DNA of 64,000 nt from Myxococcus dinghuensis (lineage in GTDB: Bacteria; Myxococcota; Myxococcia; Myxococcales; Myxococcaceae), in contig NZ_JAKCFB010000002.1 of assembly GCF_024198235.1 (NCBI RefSeq), positions 186,001-250,000 of the forward strand. Reading direction: 5' to 3'. Every line of letters begins with the position of its first letter. Within the stretch, counting starts at the first letter, position 1. Shown piece by piece: positions 8,116 to 16,354 of the stretch. The translations under genes and the position numbers were made by a program. Under the pieces are notes generated by a model that ran no database searches, was not told the DNA's origin, and worked only from the letters and a program-made list of their open reading frames with translations.

Positions 8116-8955
8116 TCACCGGAACGCGGCGACGTTGCGACCGACCCACGCGGAGAACGGGTTCGCGGGTCGTCCCAAGACCCGCTCCACGTCCGGGCTG
8201 ATGCGCCGCTCGTCGTCCGTTGGCGTTCCCAGGATGTCGAGCGTTCCCTCGGCGACCGGCTCGGGCATGAACCGCCGCATCATGGCGAGCGCCTCCTCAC
8301 GGCTCCACTCCATGAAGCGCAGCGGCGCCCCCAACGCCTCGGAGATGACGGCGGCCTGCTGACGCGGAGAGATGGCCACCGGGCCGGTGAGTTCGTACAC
8401 CTTGCCGGCGTGACCCTCCTCGAGGAGCACGCGGGCCGCGACGGCCGCGATGTCCGCCGGGTCCACGACGGGCAGCGCCACGTCGGCGAAGGGCGCGGCG
8501 ATACCGCGCTCGGTGCGAACCGAGCCCACCCAGGCCAGGGCGTTCGACGCGAAACCTCCAGGTCGCAGGAACGTGCACCGGAGTGACGAAGCCCTGAAGA
8601 CCGCCTCGAGGTCGCGAAGAGGCGCGTGAGAAGGGGCCGAAGGTCGCGTGCCGACGGCCAGGGACGACAGCACCACCAACCGCGTCACTCCCGCCGCCTC
8701 GAACACCGTCCGCAGGGCGCGTGCGTCCAGCCCCATGCCCCCGCCGGGAACGAGCAGGAAGACCCCCGCGGCGCCTCGGAGATGCGGCACGAGCGTCTCG
8801 GGAGCCGACACGTCTCCCTGGACCGGACGAACCTTCGACGAAGTCACCGGCGCCCCCGGATGGCGCGACACCGCGACCACCTCCTCCCCTGCCTCCGCCA
8901 GCAGTTGGACCAGCTCACGTCCCACGTTGCCCGTCGCACCAATCACCACGATCAT
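8116..8955 (-). CDS. NmrA-family NAD(P)-binding protein / atypical SDR
   Basis: 279 aa, start at 8955 with GAGGAG 8-13 nt upstream. The N-terminal MIVVIGATGNVGRELVQLLA is the GxxGxxG Rossmann motif of NmrA-like atypical short-chain dehydrogenases, followed by VVAVSRHPG (cofactor phosphate region), RPVQGDVSAPETLVPHL, LVVLSSLAVG, LRPGGFASNALAWVGSVRT and GKVYELTGPVAISPRQQ. Such proteins are quinone or aldehyde reductases or redox-sensing regulators. It is divergent from an HxlR regulator gene across a 109-bp gap with two palindromes, so redox- or electrophile-controlled expression is inferred. Confidence 0.85.
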   Translation of the reverse strand: MIVVIGATGNVGRELVQLLAEAGEEVVAVSRHPGAPVTSSKVRPVQGDVSAPETLVPHLRGAAGVFLLVPGGGMGLDARALRTVFEAAGVTRLVVLSSLAVGTRPSAPSHAPLRDLEAVFRASSLRCTFLRPGGFASNALAWVGSVRTERGIAAPFADVALPVVDPADIAAVAARVLLEEGHAGKVYELTGPVAISPRQQAAVISEALGAPLRFMEWSREEALAMMRRFMPEPVAEGTLDILGTPTDDERRISPDVERVLGRPANPFSAWVGRNVAAFR

Positions 8956-8980
8956 CCGACCGCTCCTCGGAAAGGGTTCG

Positions 8981-9060
8981 CGCTATCGATAGCGACCGGT
9001 AGGACGAAGAGACAGTGGACAACGAAGGGGCGATGGACTTTCCAGTAACCCTCCGGTTAC
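8981..9060. promoter_or_regulatory. two palindromes between NmrA-like gene and hxlR gene
   Basis: A perfect 14-bp palindrome CGCTATCGATAGCG lies at 8981-8994, and GTAACC-CTCC-GGTTAC at 9045-9060 ends 4 bp before the regulator's ATG. HxlR proteins bind short palindromes as dimers, usually between themselves and the divergent oxidoreductase gene, so either repeat is a good operator candidate. The second would allow autorepression by covering the start. Confidence 0.5.
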
Positions 9061-9064
9061 CGAC

Positions 9065-9505
9065 ATGGCACTCAAGGTCAGGAAGAATCCAGCGACACCT
9101 CCCGTCGACATCGACCGACGGCGACGCGGCAAGGGCGAGGCGGCGGCGGAGGAGTGCCCGCTCAACCGCTCGATGGCGCTGCTCAGCGGAGCCTGGGCCA
9201 CCCACGTCATCTACTACCTGAGCGCGCGCACCCGGCGCTTCGGTGAGCTGCGCATCGACATCCCCAGCGTCTCCGCGCGAGTGCTCAGTCAACGGCTCAG
9301 GGAGCTCGAGGCCCGGGGCGTCGTCGCCCGCACCCTCACGTCCACCGCGCCCCCCTCGGTCGAGTACGGCCTCACCGACCTCGGCCGAGAGCTGCTTCCC
9401 ATCGTCCAGGCCATCGCGGAGGTCGGCCGGCGACTCGACAGCCGCCCGGTCGCGCAACGAAGAGGGCGCGGCGGCGTCCGCACGGGAAACACCCGCGCCG
9501 GATGA
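9065..9505 (+). CDS. HxlR-family transcriptional regulator
   Basis: 146 aa. The winged-helix signature is complete: ECPLNRSMALLSGAWATHVI, RRFGELRIDIPSVSARVLSQ, RLRELEARGVVARTL and VEYGLTDLGRELLPIVQAI. Cys in the N-terminal ECPLNR position is the residue that senses electrophiles or quinones in YodB/HypR-type members. The basic tail (VAQRRGRGG) is not conserved. It is divergent from the NmrA-like gene it probably controls and convergent with the next HxlR gene. The ribosome site is poor and overlapped by the palindrome at 9045-9060. Confidence 0.88.
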   Translation: MALKVRKNPATPPVDIDRRRRGKGEAAAEECPLNRSMALLSGAWATHVIYYLSARTRRFGELRIDIPSVSARVLSQRLRELEARGVVARTLTSTAPPSVEYGLTDLGRELLPIVQAIAEVGRRLDSRPVAQRRGRGGVRTGNTRAG

Positions 9506-9542
9506 GGGCTCACGGGCCCTCGCCCCACCCACGCCTCCGACC

Positions 9543-9887
9543 TCACGCCACGCGCTGCAACCGCCGCTTGTACTTCTCTCCCCAGTCGCGCAGCCCCAGG
9601 AGCACTGGCTCGAGTGAGCGGCCGAAGGCGGTGAGCTCGTACTCCACGCGCGGAGGCACCTCCGGGTAGACGGTGCGCTTCACCAGCCCGTCCTCCTCCA
9701 GCTCGCGCAGTTGCAACGTGAGCATGCGCTGGCTGCAGTTGGGCAGGCGCTTGCGCAGCTCTCCGAAGCGGTGCGTGCCCTTGAGCAACCAGTACAGCAC
9801 CACGCCCTTCCAGCGCCCGCCGATGACTCCGAGGGACGCCTCCACGGCGCAGTTGGACTTCGAATCGTCGTCGCGCTTTCGGGTCAT
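9543..9887 (-). CDS. HxlR-family transcriptional regulator
   Basis: 114 aa from the ATG at 9887, which has AAGGGA at a good distance; an upstream ATG at 9971 would run across the promoter repeats. Winged-helix HxlR signature: NCAVEASLGVIGGRWKGVVL, THRFGELRKRLPNCSQRMLT, LQLRELEEDGLVKRTVYPEV and PPRVEYELTAFGRSLEPVL. The conserved Cys (NCAVE) could sense oxidants. Divergent from a quinone-oxidoreductase/NAD(P)H-dehydrogenase pair that it likely controls. Confidence 0.9.
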   Translation of the reverse strand: MTRKRDDDSKSNCAVEASLGVIGGRWKGVVLYWLLKGTHRFGELRKRLPNCSQRMLTLQLRELEEDGLVKRTVYPEVPPRVEYELTAFGRSLEPVLLGLRDWGEKYKRRLQRVA

Positions 9888-9897
9888 GGTTCCCTTT

Positions 9898-9954
9898 TTG
9901 TGCGTACTGGCCAAACTTGTGCGTACTTGCGGAGAAATACCCAGAAACGTACGT
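9898..9954. promoter_or_regulatory. direct repeats in hxlR / oxidoreductase divergent promoter
   Basis: TTGTGCGTACT occurs twice, at 9898-9908 and 9917-9927 (19 bp apart, about two helical turns), and the palindrome ACGTACGT follows at 9947-9954, all inside the 74-bp gap between the divergent starts at 9887 and 9962. The repeated GTAC cores fit HxlR-type binding sites. Both genes would be controlled from here. Confidence 0.5.
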
Positions 9955-9961
9955 CTGCGCC

Positions 9962-10981
9962 ATGAAGACATGGGAACTGCAGGCGAAGCCGGGGTTGGAT
10001 TCCCTCACGCGGGCCGAGCGTCCCTCGCCCGTCGTGGGCGCGGGTGACGTGAAGGTGCGGGTGCGCGCGGTGTCGTTGAACTACCGCGACCTCCTCGTCG
10101 CGAAGGGCGCGGAGAAGAGCGGCGGAGCGCCGCGCGTGCCCACCTCGGACGGCGCGGGAGAGGTCATCGAGGTGGGGCCGGGCGTCACCCGCTGGAAGGT
10201 GGGCGACCGGGTGATGGCCAACTTCCTCCCGCACTGGGTCGATGGGGAGCTGAGTGACTCGCACCAGGCCAGTGTGCTGGGCAGCTTCGGGGCCGATGGC
10301 ATGCTGCGCGAGGAGGTCGTGCTGCCGGAGCATAGCTGGGTCCGGATTCCCGCCGGGTACTCGTTCGAGGAGGCGGCCACGCTCCCTTGCGCCGGGCTCA
10401 CGGCCTGGCAGGCGCTGTTCGAGGTCACCTCCCTCAGGCCGGGAGAGACGGTGCTCCTGCAGGGCTCGGGCGGCGTCTCGGTCTTCGCGCTCCAGCTCGC
10501 GAAGGCGATCAACGCGCGGGTGTTGATGACGTCGAGCAGCGCGGAGAAGGCGAAGCGGCTGCGGGAGATGGGTGCGCAGGAGGTCATCGACTACCGCGCG
10601 GAGCCGGCGTGGGGGAAGCGCGCCAAGGAACTCACCGGAGGTCGCGGCGTGGACCTCGTGGTGGAGGTCGGGGGGCAGGCCACCTTCGACCAGTCCTCCA
10701 CGGCGCTGCGCTTCGGCGGCGCGATGAGCCTCCTCGGCGTGCTCACCGGCGGACGCGGCGAGGTGAGCTTGAGCACGGTCCTCCACCGCCGGCAAACCGT
10801 GCATGGCGTCTACGTGGGCTCGGTCTCGATGTTCGAGCGCTTCGTCCGCGCGATCGAAGCCACCGGCATCCGTCCCGTCATCGACCGAGTGTTCGACTTC
10901 GAGGACGCCCGCGCCGCCTATGCGCACCTCGAGAGCGCGCAACACCTGGGCAAGGTCGTCGTGAAGCTCCCGACGCCGTAG
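9962..10981 (+). CDS. zinc-independent NAD(P)-dependent alcohol dehydrogenase / quinone oxidoreductase (MDR family)
   Basis: 339 aa from ATG 9962 (MKTWELQAKPGLDSL). MDR features are RAVSLNYRDLLVAKG, VPTSDGAGEVIEVGPGV, KVGDRVMANFLPHW, AGLTAWQALFEV, a glycine-rich nucleotide motif QGSGGVSVFALQLAKA, and HLGKVVVKL at the end. The catalytic zinc Cys and structural four-Cys lobe of classical ADHs are absent, as in quinone oxidoreductases. First of two genes (33-bp gap to the flavodoxin-fold reductase), both probably controlled by the divergent HxlR. Likely detoxifies quinones or enones. Confidence 0.88.
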   Translation: MKTWELQAKPGLDSLTRAERPSPVVGAGDVKVRVRAVSLNYRDLLVAKGAEKSGGAPRVPTSDGAGEVIEVGPGVTRWKVGDRVMANFLPHWVDGELSDSHQASVLGSFGADGMLREEVVLPEHSWVRIPAGYSFEEAATLPCAGLTAWQALFEVTSLRPGETVLLQGSGGVSVFALQLAKAINARVLMTSSSAEKAKRLREMGAQEVIDYRAEPAWGKRAKELTGGRGVDLVVEVGGQATFDQSSTALRFGGAMSLLGVLTGGRGEVSLSTVLHRRQTVHGVYVGSVSMFERFVRAIEATGIRPVIDRVFDFEDARAAYAHLESAQHLGKVVVKLPTP

Positions 10982-11013
10982 GTCGACCTGTCACGGCCCG
11001 AAGGGACTCCATC

Positions 11014-11847
11014 ATGAACATCCTGATCGTCTACGCCCACCCCGAGCCTCGCTCTCTCAACGGCTCACTGAAGGACCTGGCGGTGCGACACCTGACCGCC
11101 CAAGGGCATCGAGTCCAGGTGTCGGACCTGTACGCCATGGACTGGAAGGCCGTGGCAGACGGTGACGACTTCCAAGGCCACGACTCCCGGGAGCGGCTGT
11201 TCTACGCCCGGGCCTCGAAGACCGCCTTCTCCTCCGACACCCAGCGCGCCGACATCGCCGTCGAACAGGAGAAGCTGCGCTGGGCCCAGGCCCTCGTCTT
11301 CCAATTCCCCCTGTGGTGGTTCTCCATGCCCGCCATCCTCAAGGGCTGGGTCGAGCGCGTCTTCGCCTACGGCTTCGCCTATGGCGTGGGCGTGCACGAG
11401 GGAGAGCGCTGGGGGGACCGCTATGGAGAAGGCACGCTGACGGGCCGCCGCGCCATGCTGTCCGTCACCATGGGCGGGCGGGCGCCGCACTACTCCGAGC
11501 GCGGCGTCAACGGCGCGCTCGACGACCTCCTGTTCCCCATCCACCATGGGGTGCTCTTCTATCCTGGGATGGAGGTGCTCCCGCCCTTCGCCGTCTTCCA
11601 TTCGGACCGGCTCGACGCCGAGCAATGGCCCGCCATCGCGGCGGCCTTCACCGCCCGACTCGATGGATTGTTCACCGACGCCCCCATCCCGTTCCGCAGG
11701 CAGAACGGCGGGCACTACGACGGCCAGCAGATGCTCAAGGCCGGGCTCGGCCAAGGGGCGGCGGGCACTCGGCTCCACCTCCTGCAGCCCGGTGAGCCGG
11801 AGCAACACCCCCTCCCGGACGTGGCGCCCATGACGGCGTCGCGCTGA
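11014..11847 (+). CDS. flavodoxin-fold NAD(P)H dehydrogenase (quinone), NQO1/MdaB-like
   Basis: 277 aa, ATG at 11014 after AAGGGACTCC. N-terminal MNILIVYAHPEPRSLNGSLK is the FMN/FAD phosphate-binding strand-loop of NQO1-like reductases; ALVFQFPLWWFSMPAILKGW and VERVFAYGFAYG are the family's diagnostic flavin and quinone-site motifs, and MLSVTMGGRAPHYSERGVNG follows. Two-electron reduction of quinones or nitro compounds is the known role. The ~60-residue C-terminal extension with Gln/Gly (GGHYDGQQMLKAGLGQGAAG) is longer than in MdaB. Cotranscribed with the MDR oxidoreductase. Confidence 0.88.
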   Translation: MNILIVYAHPEPRSLNGSLKDLAVRHLTAQGHRVQVSDLYAMDWKAVADGDDFQGHDSRERLFYARASKTAFSSDTQRADIAVEQEKLRWAQALVFQFPLWWFSMPAILKGWVERVFAYGFAYGVGVHEGERWGDRYGEGTLTGRRAMLSVTMGGRAPHYSERGVNGALDDLLFPIHHGVLFYPGMEVLPPFAVFHSDRLDAEQWPAIAAAFTARLDGLFTDAPIPFRRQNGGHYDGQQMLKAGLGQGAAGTRLHLLQPGEPEQHPLPDVAPMTASR

Positions 11848-11860
11848 AGGCCGGAGCGGG

Positions 11861-12649
11861 TCAGCGCAGCCACGCGAAGGCCTGTTCGAGCCGGGCCACC
11901 GCATCCTCAAGATAGCAGCGCCCGTGCGCGACGAGCACCCGCCGCGGGCGCCACCCGAGCAACCGCTGGCAGCACTCACGCGCCAGGGCGGTCCGCCCCC
12001 AGGTGGTGAGCCGAACCTCGCGCGGGGTCTGCCCCGGCCAGAGCGTGTCCCCGAGCGCCAGCATCCACCGGAAGCGCGGGTGGACCCGCTCGCGCTCGAG
12101 CGTCATCACCAGGTCCGCCACGATCAACGTCGCCGAGGCCTGGTGGAAGAACACGACCTCCTCCACGTAGCGGCTCCCCCGGAAGATGAGCTGCCCCAGC
12201 TCCTGACGCCAGACCGTGGGCGACTCCTCGCCGAGGTCCTCGTCGAACGGGACGTCGAGCTCCTGCGAGCGCGCCCGCTCCCTCACCCCGGGCGAGGCCC
12301 AGGCGGTGGCCCGCGGGTAGCGGGCCTTCCAGGCGGGGATGGACGCGTAATGGAACCGGTTGGGTGAGACGAGGTGCTCGACAGGTCCGAGCGCGTCGAG
12401 CTGGGAGAACAGCTCGGGAGTGGGCGCCGTCGGAGACCAGAGCCACAACCCACCCGAGCGCAACCGGACGACGACCATGCGCGTGGGAAATGGCAGGGTG
12501 ACCGGCCCGAAGCGCATCTTCGCGACAGGCCCGTCCACCCACCAGATGTCTTCGGCGAGGGGCTTGAGCGTCGAGAGCGGTGCGTAGGGCAGGATGCCGT
12601 CAGACCACTCGGCGGAAGCAGGCAGGTGCTGGTCGGTTCCCGCGGTCAT
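11861..12649 (-). CDS. DUF4336 domain protein
   Basis: 262 aa from ATG 12649 with GGCGGGTGG just upstream. Features of DUF4336 are LKPLAEDIWWVDGPV near the N-terminus, RMVVVRLRSGGLWLWSPTAP, LVSPNRFHYASIPAWKARYP, VVFFHQASATLIVADLVMTL and a late VLVAHGRCY. The fold is related to metallo-beta-lactamases, though the family's metal ligands are reduced here to scattered His/Asp. No activity is established. Convergent with the NQO-like gene, 13 bp apart. Confidence 0.8.
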   Translation of the reverse strand: MTAGTDQHLPASAEWSDGILPYAPLSTLKPLAEDIWWVDGPVAKMRFGPVTLPFPTRMVVVRLRSGGLWLWSPTAPTPELFSQLDALGPVEHLVSPNRFHYASIPAWKARYPRATAWASPGVRERARSQELDVPFDEDLGEESPTVWRQELGQLIFRGSRYVEEVVFFHQASATLIVADLVMTLERERVHPRFRWMLALGDTLWPGQTPREVRLTTWGRTALARECCQRLLGWRPRRVLVAHGRCYLEDAVARLEQAFAWLR

Positions 12650-12740
12650 CCACCCGCCATCCCAACCGCGCCCGCCCCGCCATGGGGAACGCGCCCCACC
12701 TCCGCGACGCCCCAGTGATTGAAGAATGGCCGGGGCCCCG

Positions 12741-14381
12741 TCACGGGACGACGTAGAGCCCCACGACGTTCGGGTCCAGGGTGGCGCTGGACAGCCGCAG
12801 CCCCCTGGCGCCACTGACGCTGGCGGCGTCACTCACGCCCAGGTCCGCGAGGGAGAACGACACGGCGGCCAGCTTCGATGGCACCGTGCCCGGAGGGTTG
12901 CCCGTGAGGCTCGCCACGCCGCTCGTATACGAGAGCGTCGCCAGGGCCGTGGAGGCGCTCCCCGCGGCGGAGGGCGTGAAGTCGCTCGCGAGCAGGGACA
13001 GCGAATACGTCCCCACCGGCTGATTCGCGGCGTCGACCAGCGTGACGGTGACGTCGTCGCCCGTCGTCGTGGCGGTCGTCGTGCTGTCGACGATGAAGAA
13101 GCGCGTCTTCGCGCTGAAGCTCGTGCCGAACTGGAAGGTGCCCGTCCCCATGTTGTTCGCGCCATCGTGGGCCCCCAGGCCCGTGGCGGCGCCATTGGCG
13201 TGCGCGGGCACCGTCCCCACCGAGCTGGGAAGGTTGGTGCCGGTGATGCCGCTGGCCGTCGCGCCCACCAACTGGGTGAAGGTGCCTTCCGCCGTGGTGA
13301 GCGACGCCAGGGATGCCAGCCCCGTGAGGCGGACTGGAGTCCCCGCCGTCACCGCCCCGGTGAACGTCGCGCCCGTGACGGGCTGGCGCGTGGGAACCGC
13401 GGCCGGGGGCTCCGCGAGCGCGGTGACCTCGAAGGCGATGCGGTGGAGGTTCACCGCATCCGTCGCGCTGATGCCCAGCTCCGCCGCCGCGCTCCCCGCC
13501 CCCGTCGCCAGGGTCCTGGGGTCGACCTGCGTCAGCCGGGCAAAGAGCACCGTCGCGGAAAGGTAGCTCCCATACCGGCTCGAGTGGCGGCTGTCCTGCG
13601 CGCTCCACAGGTCGAACATGCCCGGGGTGATGCCATCCGCGGGGTTCGGGTCCGCCAGCCCCTGGTCGACCGCGCGCAGGAACCCCTCTCCCACGCGGGC
13701 GACGCCTGCGAAGCCCAGCTCCCGGGACGCCTTGAAGTAGGCATCGCGGAGGTCGACCTGCATGGCCTGGAGGCCCGCGACGCCGCTGGGATAGCCCTGA
13801 GTCCCCACGGAGGCCGGCGAGGCCCAGGTCTCGTACAGGAACAGGTTCGCGGCGGGGTTCTTGGCGAGCACCAGCGCGCGCAGGCTCCGCGCCGCATCCA
13901 TGAACCCCGTGGGCGAGCCTCCACGCGCGACGGGCAGCGGCATCAGGCTCTGCTCCTGGAACACCACCGTGTTCCACTTCGCCTGCCCGATGATGGCCGC
14001 ACGGTTGGCGGCGTGCCATGCCAGGCTCTGTCCACTGGCGGCCTCGACGCTGACGTCGAACGACAACCCTGCCTGCACGGTCAGCTTCTTGAAGATGCCA
14101 GGGATTCCCCCCATGCCCGTGCCGTTCGTGTCGGTCACCGCGGCCTTGTTGTAGGAATACGCCGGCTCCTCGTTGCCGTGGGTGAAGCTGTTGCCCACGA
14201 AGAGGATGCTCCCGCCCGTCACCGCCACGGAGGCGCCCTCCGCCCCCTCGCCGTCCTCTTCCGGCTCGAAGGCTGGAATGGCGGCGCAGCCGACGCCGAC
14301 GACGAACACCCAGAACGCCATCAGCCCGGCGTGCTTCCGGGTGACGGGACACGACCGCGCGGCGAATGACGAACGATGCAT
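12741..14381 (-). CDS. SGNH-hydrolase-like lipoprotein with C-terminal beta domain
   Basis: 546 aa. The N-terminal region carries a long basic lead and a lipobox-like VGVGC. Block I of SGNH/GDSL hydrolases is ILFVGNSFTHGNE (Ser nucleophile), block III-like WNTVVFQEQSLMPLP follows, and DLWSAQDSRHSSRYGSYLSA may supply the late catalytic His/Asp. From about residue 320 the protein turns Ala/Thr/Val-rich and beta-structured, with repetitive strands (VTGATFTGAVTAGTPVRLTG, SSTTTATTTGDDVTVTLVD), suggesting a surface-display or adhesion domain. Esterase/deacetylase activity on a polysaccharide is inferred only. Stand-alone gene. Confidence 0.72.
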   Translation of the reverse strand: MHRSSFAARSCPVTRKHAGLMAFWVFVVGVGCAAIPAFEPEEDGEGAEGASVAVTGGSILFVGNSFTHGNEEPAYSYNKAAVTDTNGTGMGGIPGIFKKLTVQAGLSFDVSVEAASGQSLAWHAANRAAIIGQAKWNTVVFQEQSLMPLPVARGGSPTGFMDAARSLRALVLAKNPAANLFLYETWASPASVGTQGYPSGVAGLQAMQVDLRDAYFKASRELGFAGVARVGEGFLRAVDQGLADPNPADGITPGMFDLWSAQDSRHSSRYGSYLSATVLFARLTQVDPRTLATGAGSAAAELGISATDAVNLHRIAFEVTALAEPPAAVPTRQPVTGATFTGAVTAGTPVRLTGLASLASLTTAEGTFTQLVGATASGITGTNLPSSVGTVPAHANGAATGLGAHDGANNMGTGTFQFGTSFSAKTRFFIVDSTTTATTTGDDVTVTLVDAANQPVGTYSLSLLASDFTPSAAGSASTALATLSYTSGVASLTGNPPGTVPSKLAAVSFSLADLGVSDAASVSGARGLRLSSATLDPNVVGLYVVP

Positions 14382-14487
14382 GGCGCCTCCTGGCGATGAC
14401 GCATGCGGCGCCCGTCAGGATATCGCCAGGGGACACGCACCTCCAGGACGTGCGACCTCCGGCGCCGCCGCGGCCCTGCCTGCCCCC

Positions 14488-15381
14488 TCAGCGAACGACC
14501 TCCCGGGCGAGGAGGGCACACAACAGCCCCGCGACGTCCTTCATGAAGGCGTAGTCCAGCGTGTCCGGCGTGTCGCTCGACCGGTGGTAGTGCGGGTTGC
14601 GGAAGTTCGCGGTGTCGGTCCACATCACCGCCGGCCGCCCCGCGTCCCAGTACGGGGAATGGTCGCTGCGCGCCAGGTCGGGGAGGACACGATAGAGGGG
14701 GCCCCAGGTCTTCAGGGTCATCACCCGGAGCTCCGGAGAGGCCTGCGTCCGGATGACCCGGTCGACGACATGGTTGGAGCACCCCTTGGCGATGACCCCG
14801 ATGTAGTCGGGGACCGTCAGCCCTTCCGGCACCCACGGCAAGGGCACGGATTGCCGCGCGCCCGCGCCAGCGCGGAACCCCACCATCTCGAGCACGTGCG
14901 TCACCCCCACCTGACAGGGCAACCCGGAGAGCCCCCGGGTGACGAAGTCACGACTGCCCAGCAGGCCGTCCTCCTCCGCGTTGAACGCGATGAAGCCAAT
15001 GGGCGGCGCGACCGAGGACCTCGCGAGCACCCGCGCGCACTCGAGCATCACCGCCACCCCGCTCGCGTTGTCGTCCGCCCCCGGGCAGTCCGGCACGCTG
15101 TCGTAGTGAGCCGCCACGAACGTCACGGGCGTCCGCGCATCCAGGCTCCGCGGGAGCGCCACGACGTTCTGGTAGGGCCCCTGCAACCGCACGGACAGGC
15201 CCAGACCCGCGAACTCGGCGCGCAACGCCTCTCGCACCCACGCATTGCCCCGGGCGTTCGCGACGAAGTGCCGAGGCACCGCGAGATGCTCCACCCACGC
15301 GCGCAGACGCGCCTCGCACGGCGCTGCGCCTCCCCAGGAATCCTGGGCGCCCACCGCTGCCACTCGCTCTCGTATCCACAT
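14488..15381 (-). CDS. M28-family zinc aminopeptidase
   Basis: 297 aa. All five M28 zinc-site motifs are visible: AAHYDSV (His, Asp), GADDNASG (bridging Asp), NAEEDGLLGS (catalytic Glu and Glu ligand), SDHSPYWDAG (second Asp region) and NPHYHRSSDTPDTLD (last His). There is no signal peptide, unlike many M28 enzymes, so a cytoplasmic enzyme is likely. The ATG at 15381 lies 4 bp from the palindromic operator at 15386-15415, leaving no room for a normal leader; the mRNA may be leaderless. Divergent from a TetR regulator that probably represses it. Confidence 0.9.
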   Translation of the reverse strand: MWIRERVAAVGAQDSWGGAAPCEARLRAWVEHLAVPRHFVANARGNAWVREALRAEFAGLGLSVRLQGPYQNVVALPRSLDARTPVTFVAAHYDSVPDCPGADDNASGVAVMLECARVLARSSVAPPIGFIAFNAEEDGLLGSRDFVTRGLSGLPCQVGVTHVLEMVGFRAGAGARQSVPLPWVPEGLTVPDYIGVIAKGCSNHVVDRVIRTQASPELRVMTLKTWGPLYRVLPDLARSDHSPYWDAGRPAVMWTDTANFRNPHYHRSSDTPDTLDYAFMKDVAGLLCALLAREVVR

Positions 15382-15385
15382 GATT

Positions 15386-15415
15386 GACTTACACCGTAAG
15401 CTTATGGCGTAAGTC
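15386..15415. promoter_or_regulatory. 30-bp TetR-type palindromic operator
   Basis: GACTTACACCGT (15386-15397), AAGCTT centre, ATGGCGTAAGTC (15404-15415): arms match at 10 of 12 positions. Each half also holds its own small palindrome (CTTAC-acc-GTAAG; CTTA-tggcg-TAAG), as expected for two TetR dimers. It sits between the M28 ATG (15381) and the tetR ATG (15431), so one site can control both. Confidence 0.68.
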
Positions 15416-15430
15416 CGTCAAGCCGCCCCC

Positions 15431-16081
15431 ATGAAATCGACGACCCGACGCCCGCCTCTCTCGAGGGAACGCATCCTCCGCGCCGCGCTCGACATCGTCG
15501 ACGAGGAGGGGCTCGAGGCCATCTCCATGCGCCGGCTGGGGCAGGCGCTGGGCGTGGAGGCGATGTCGCTCTACAACCACGTCCCCAACAAGGCGGCGAT
15601 CCTCGACGGGGTCTTCGAGGCCGTGCTCGCGGAGCTGCCTGCCGCGAAGCCGGAGGCGTCATGGCAGGCGTTCGTGCGCGCCCGCTCGCGGGCCTTGAGG
15701 AGCGTGCTGCGCGCGCACCCGGACACGCTGCCGCTGTTCGCGACACGCCCCGCGGTCACCCCCGCGTCCATCCACCACGTCGAGACCGTGCTCGAGGCCC
15801 TGCGCGGCGCCGGGTTCGAGGTCGACGAGGCGCTCAGCGCCCTGCAGGTGATGATGGCCTTCGTCGTCGGTCACACGGTCGCCACCCACGCTCCGACACG
15901 ACCCGACGAGGAGTCCCATCCAGCCTACCTCCAGCTCAGCGAGGAGGCCTTCCCGCGCGTGCGCGAGCTCGCGCGCGTGCTGGAGCGCCACGACGTCGAG
16001 GCGGAGTTCGAGTTCGGTCTGGAGGCCATGGTGTCCGGACTCGAGGCCCACCGGAAGCGGCGCCCGCCGGCGCGAAGGTAG
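15431..16081 (+). CDS. TetR-family transcriptional regulator
   Basis: 216 aa. N-terminal helix-turn-helix: SRERILRAALDIVDEEGLEA then ISMRRLGQALGVEAMSLYNH and VPNKAAILDGVFEAV, the classic TetR DNA-binding module. The C-terminal part (residues ~85-205) matches the TetR_C_1 type ligand domain (LRAHPDTLPLFATRPAVTPA, LSALQVMMAFVVGHTVATHA, FEFGLEAMVSGLEAH). A palindrome immediately upstream and a divergent M28 peptidase gene indicate autoregulation and control of the peptidase. Ligand unknown. Confidence 0.92.
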   Translation: MKSTTRRPPLSRERILRAALDIVDEEGLEAISMRRLGQALGVEAMSLYNHVPNKAAILDGVFEAVLAELPAAKPEASWQAFVRARSRALRSVLRAHPDTLPLFATRPAVTPASIHHVETVLEALRGAGFEVDEALSALQVMMAFVVGHTVATHAPTRPDEESHPAYLQLSEEAFPRVRELARVLERHDVEAEFEFGLEAMVSGLEAHRKRRPPARR

Positions 16082-16354
16082 GCCCGCATCCCGGGTCCGG
16101 AAGCGCCGTCCGGAATGCCACAACGCCAGACATGGGCGGACCACGGCCCAATCGTTTTCCAAGAACATGCACCCGGATGGACAGGCCTGGGCAGGCCATG
16201 GGTGCGAGGCAATGGTCGATGCGCGGCACATCACCGCACGCGATGACCTGCGCGGTACATGAGGGGTTTCACTCAGCGCGACGAGTCGCTATAGGTTAGG
16301 CCGCGTGCGCGGCATGTCACCGCGGGACGCGCCGTCGGAGTGGGCTCGAAAGAG

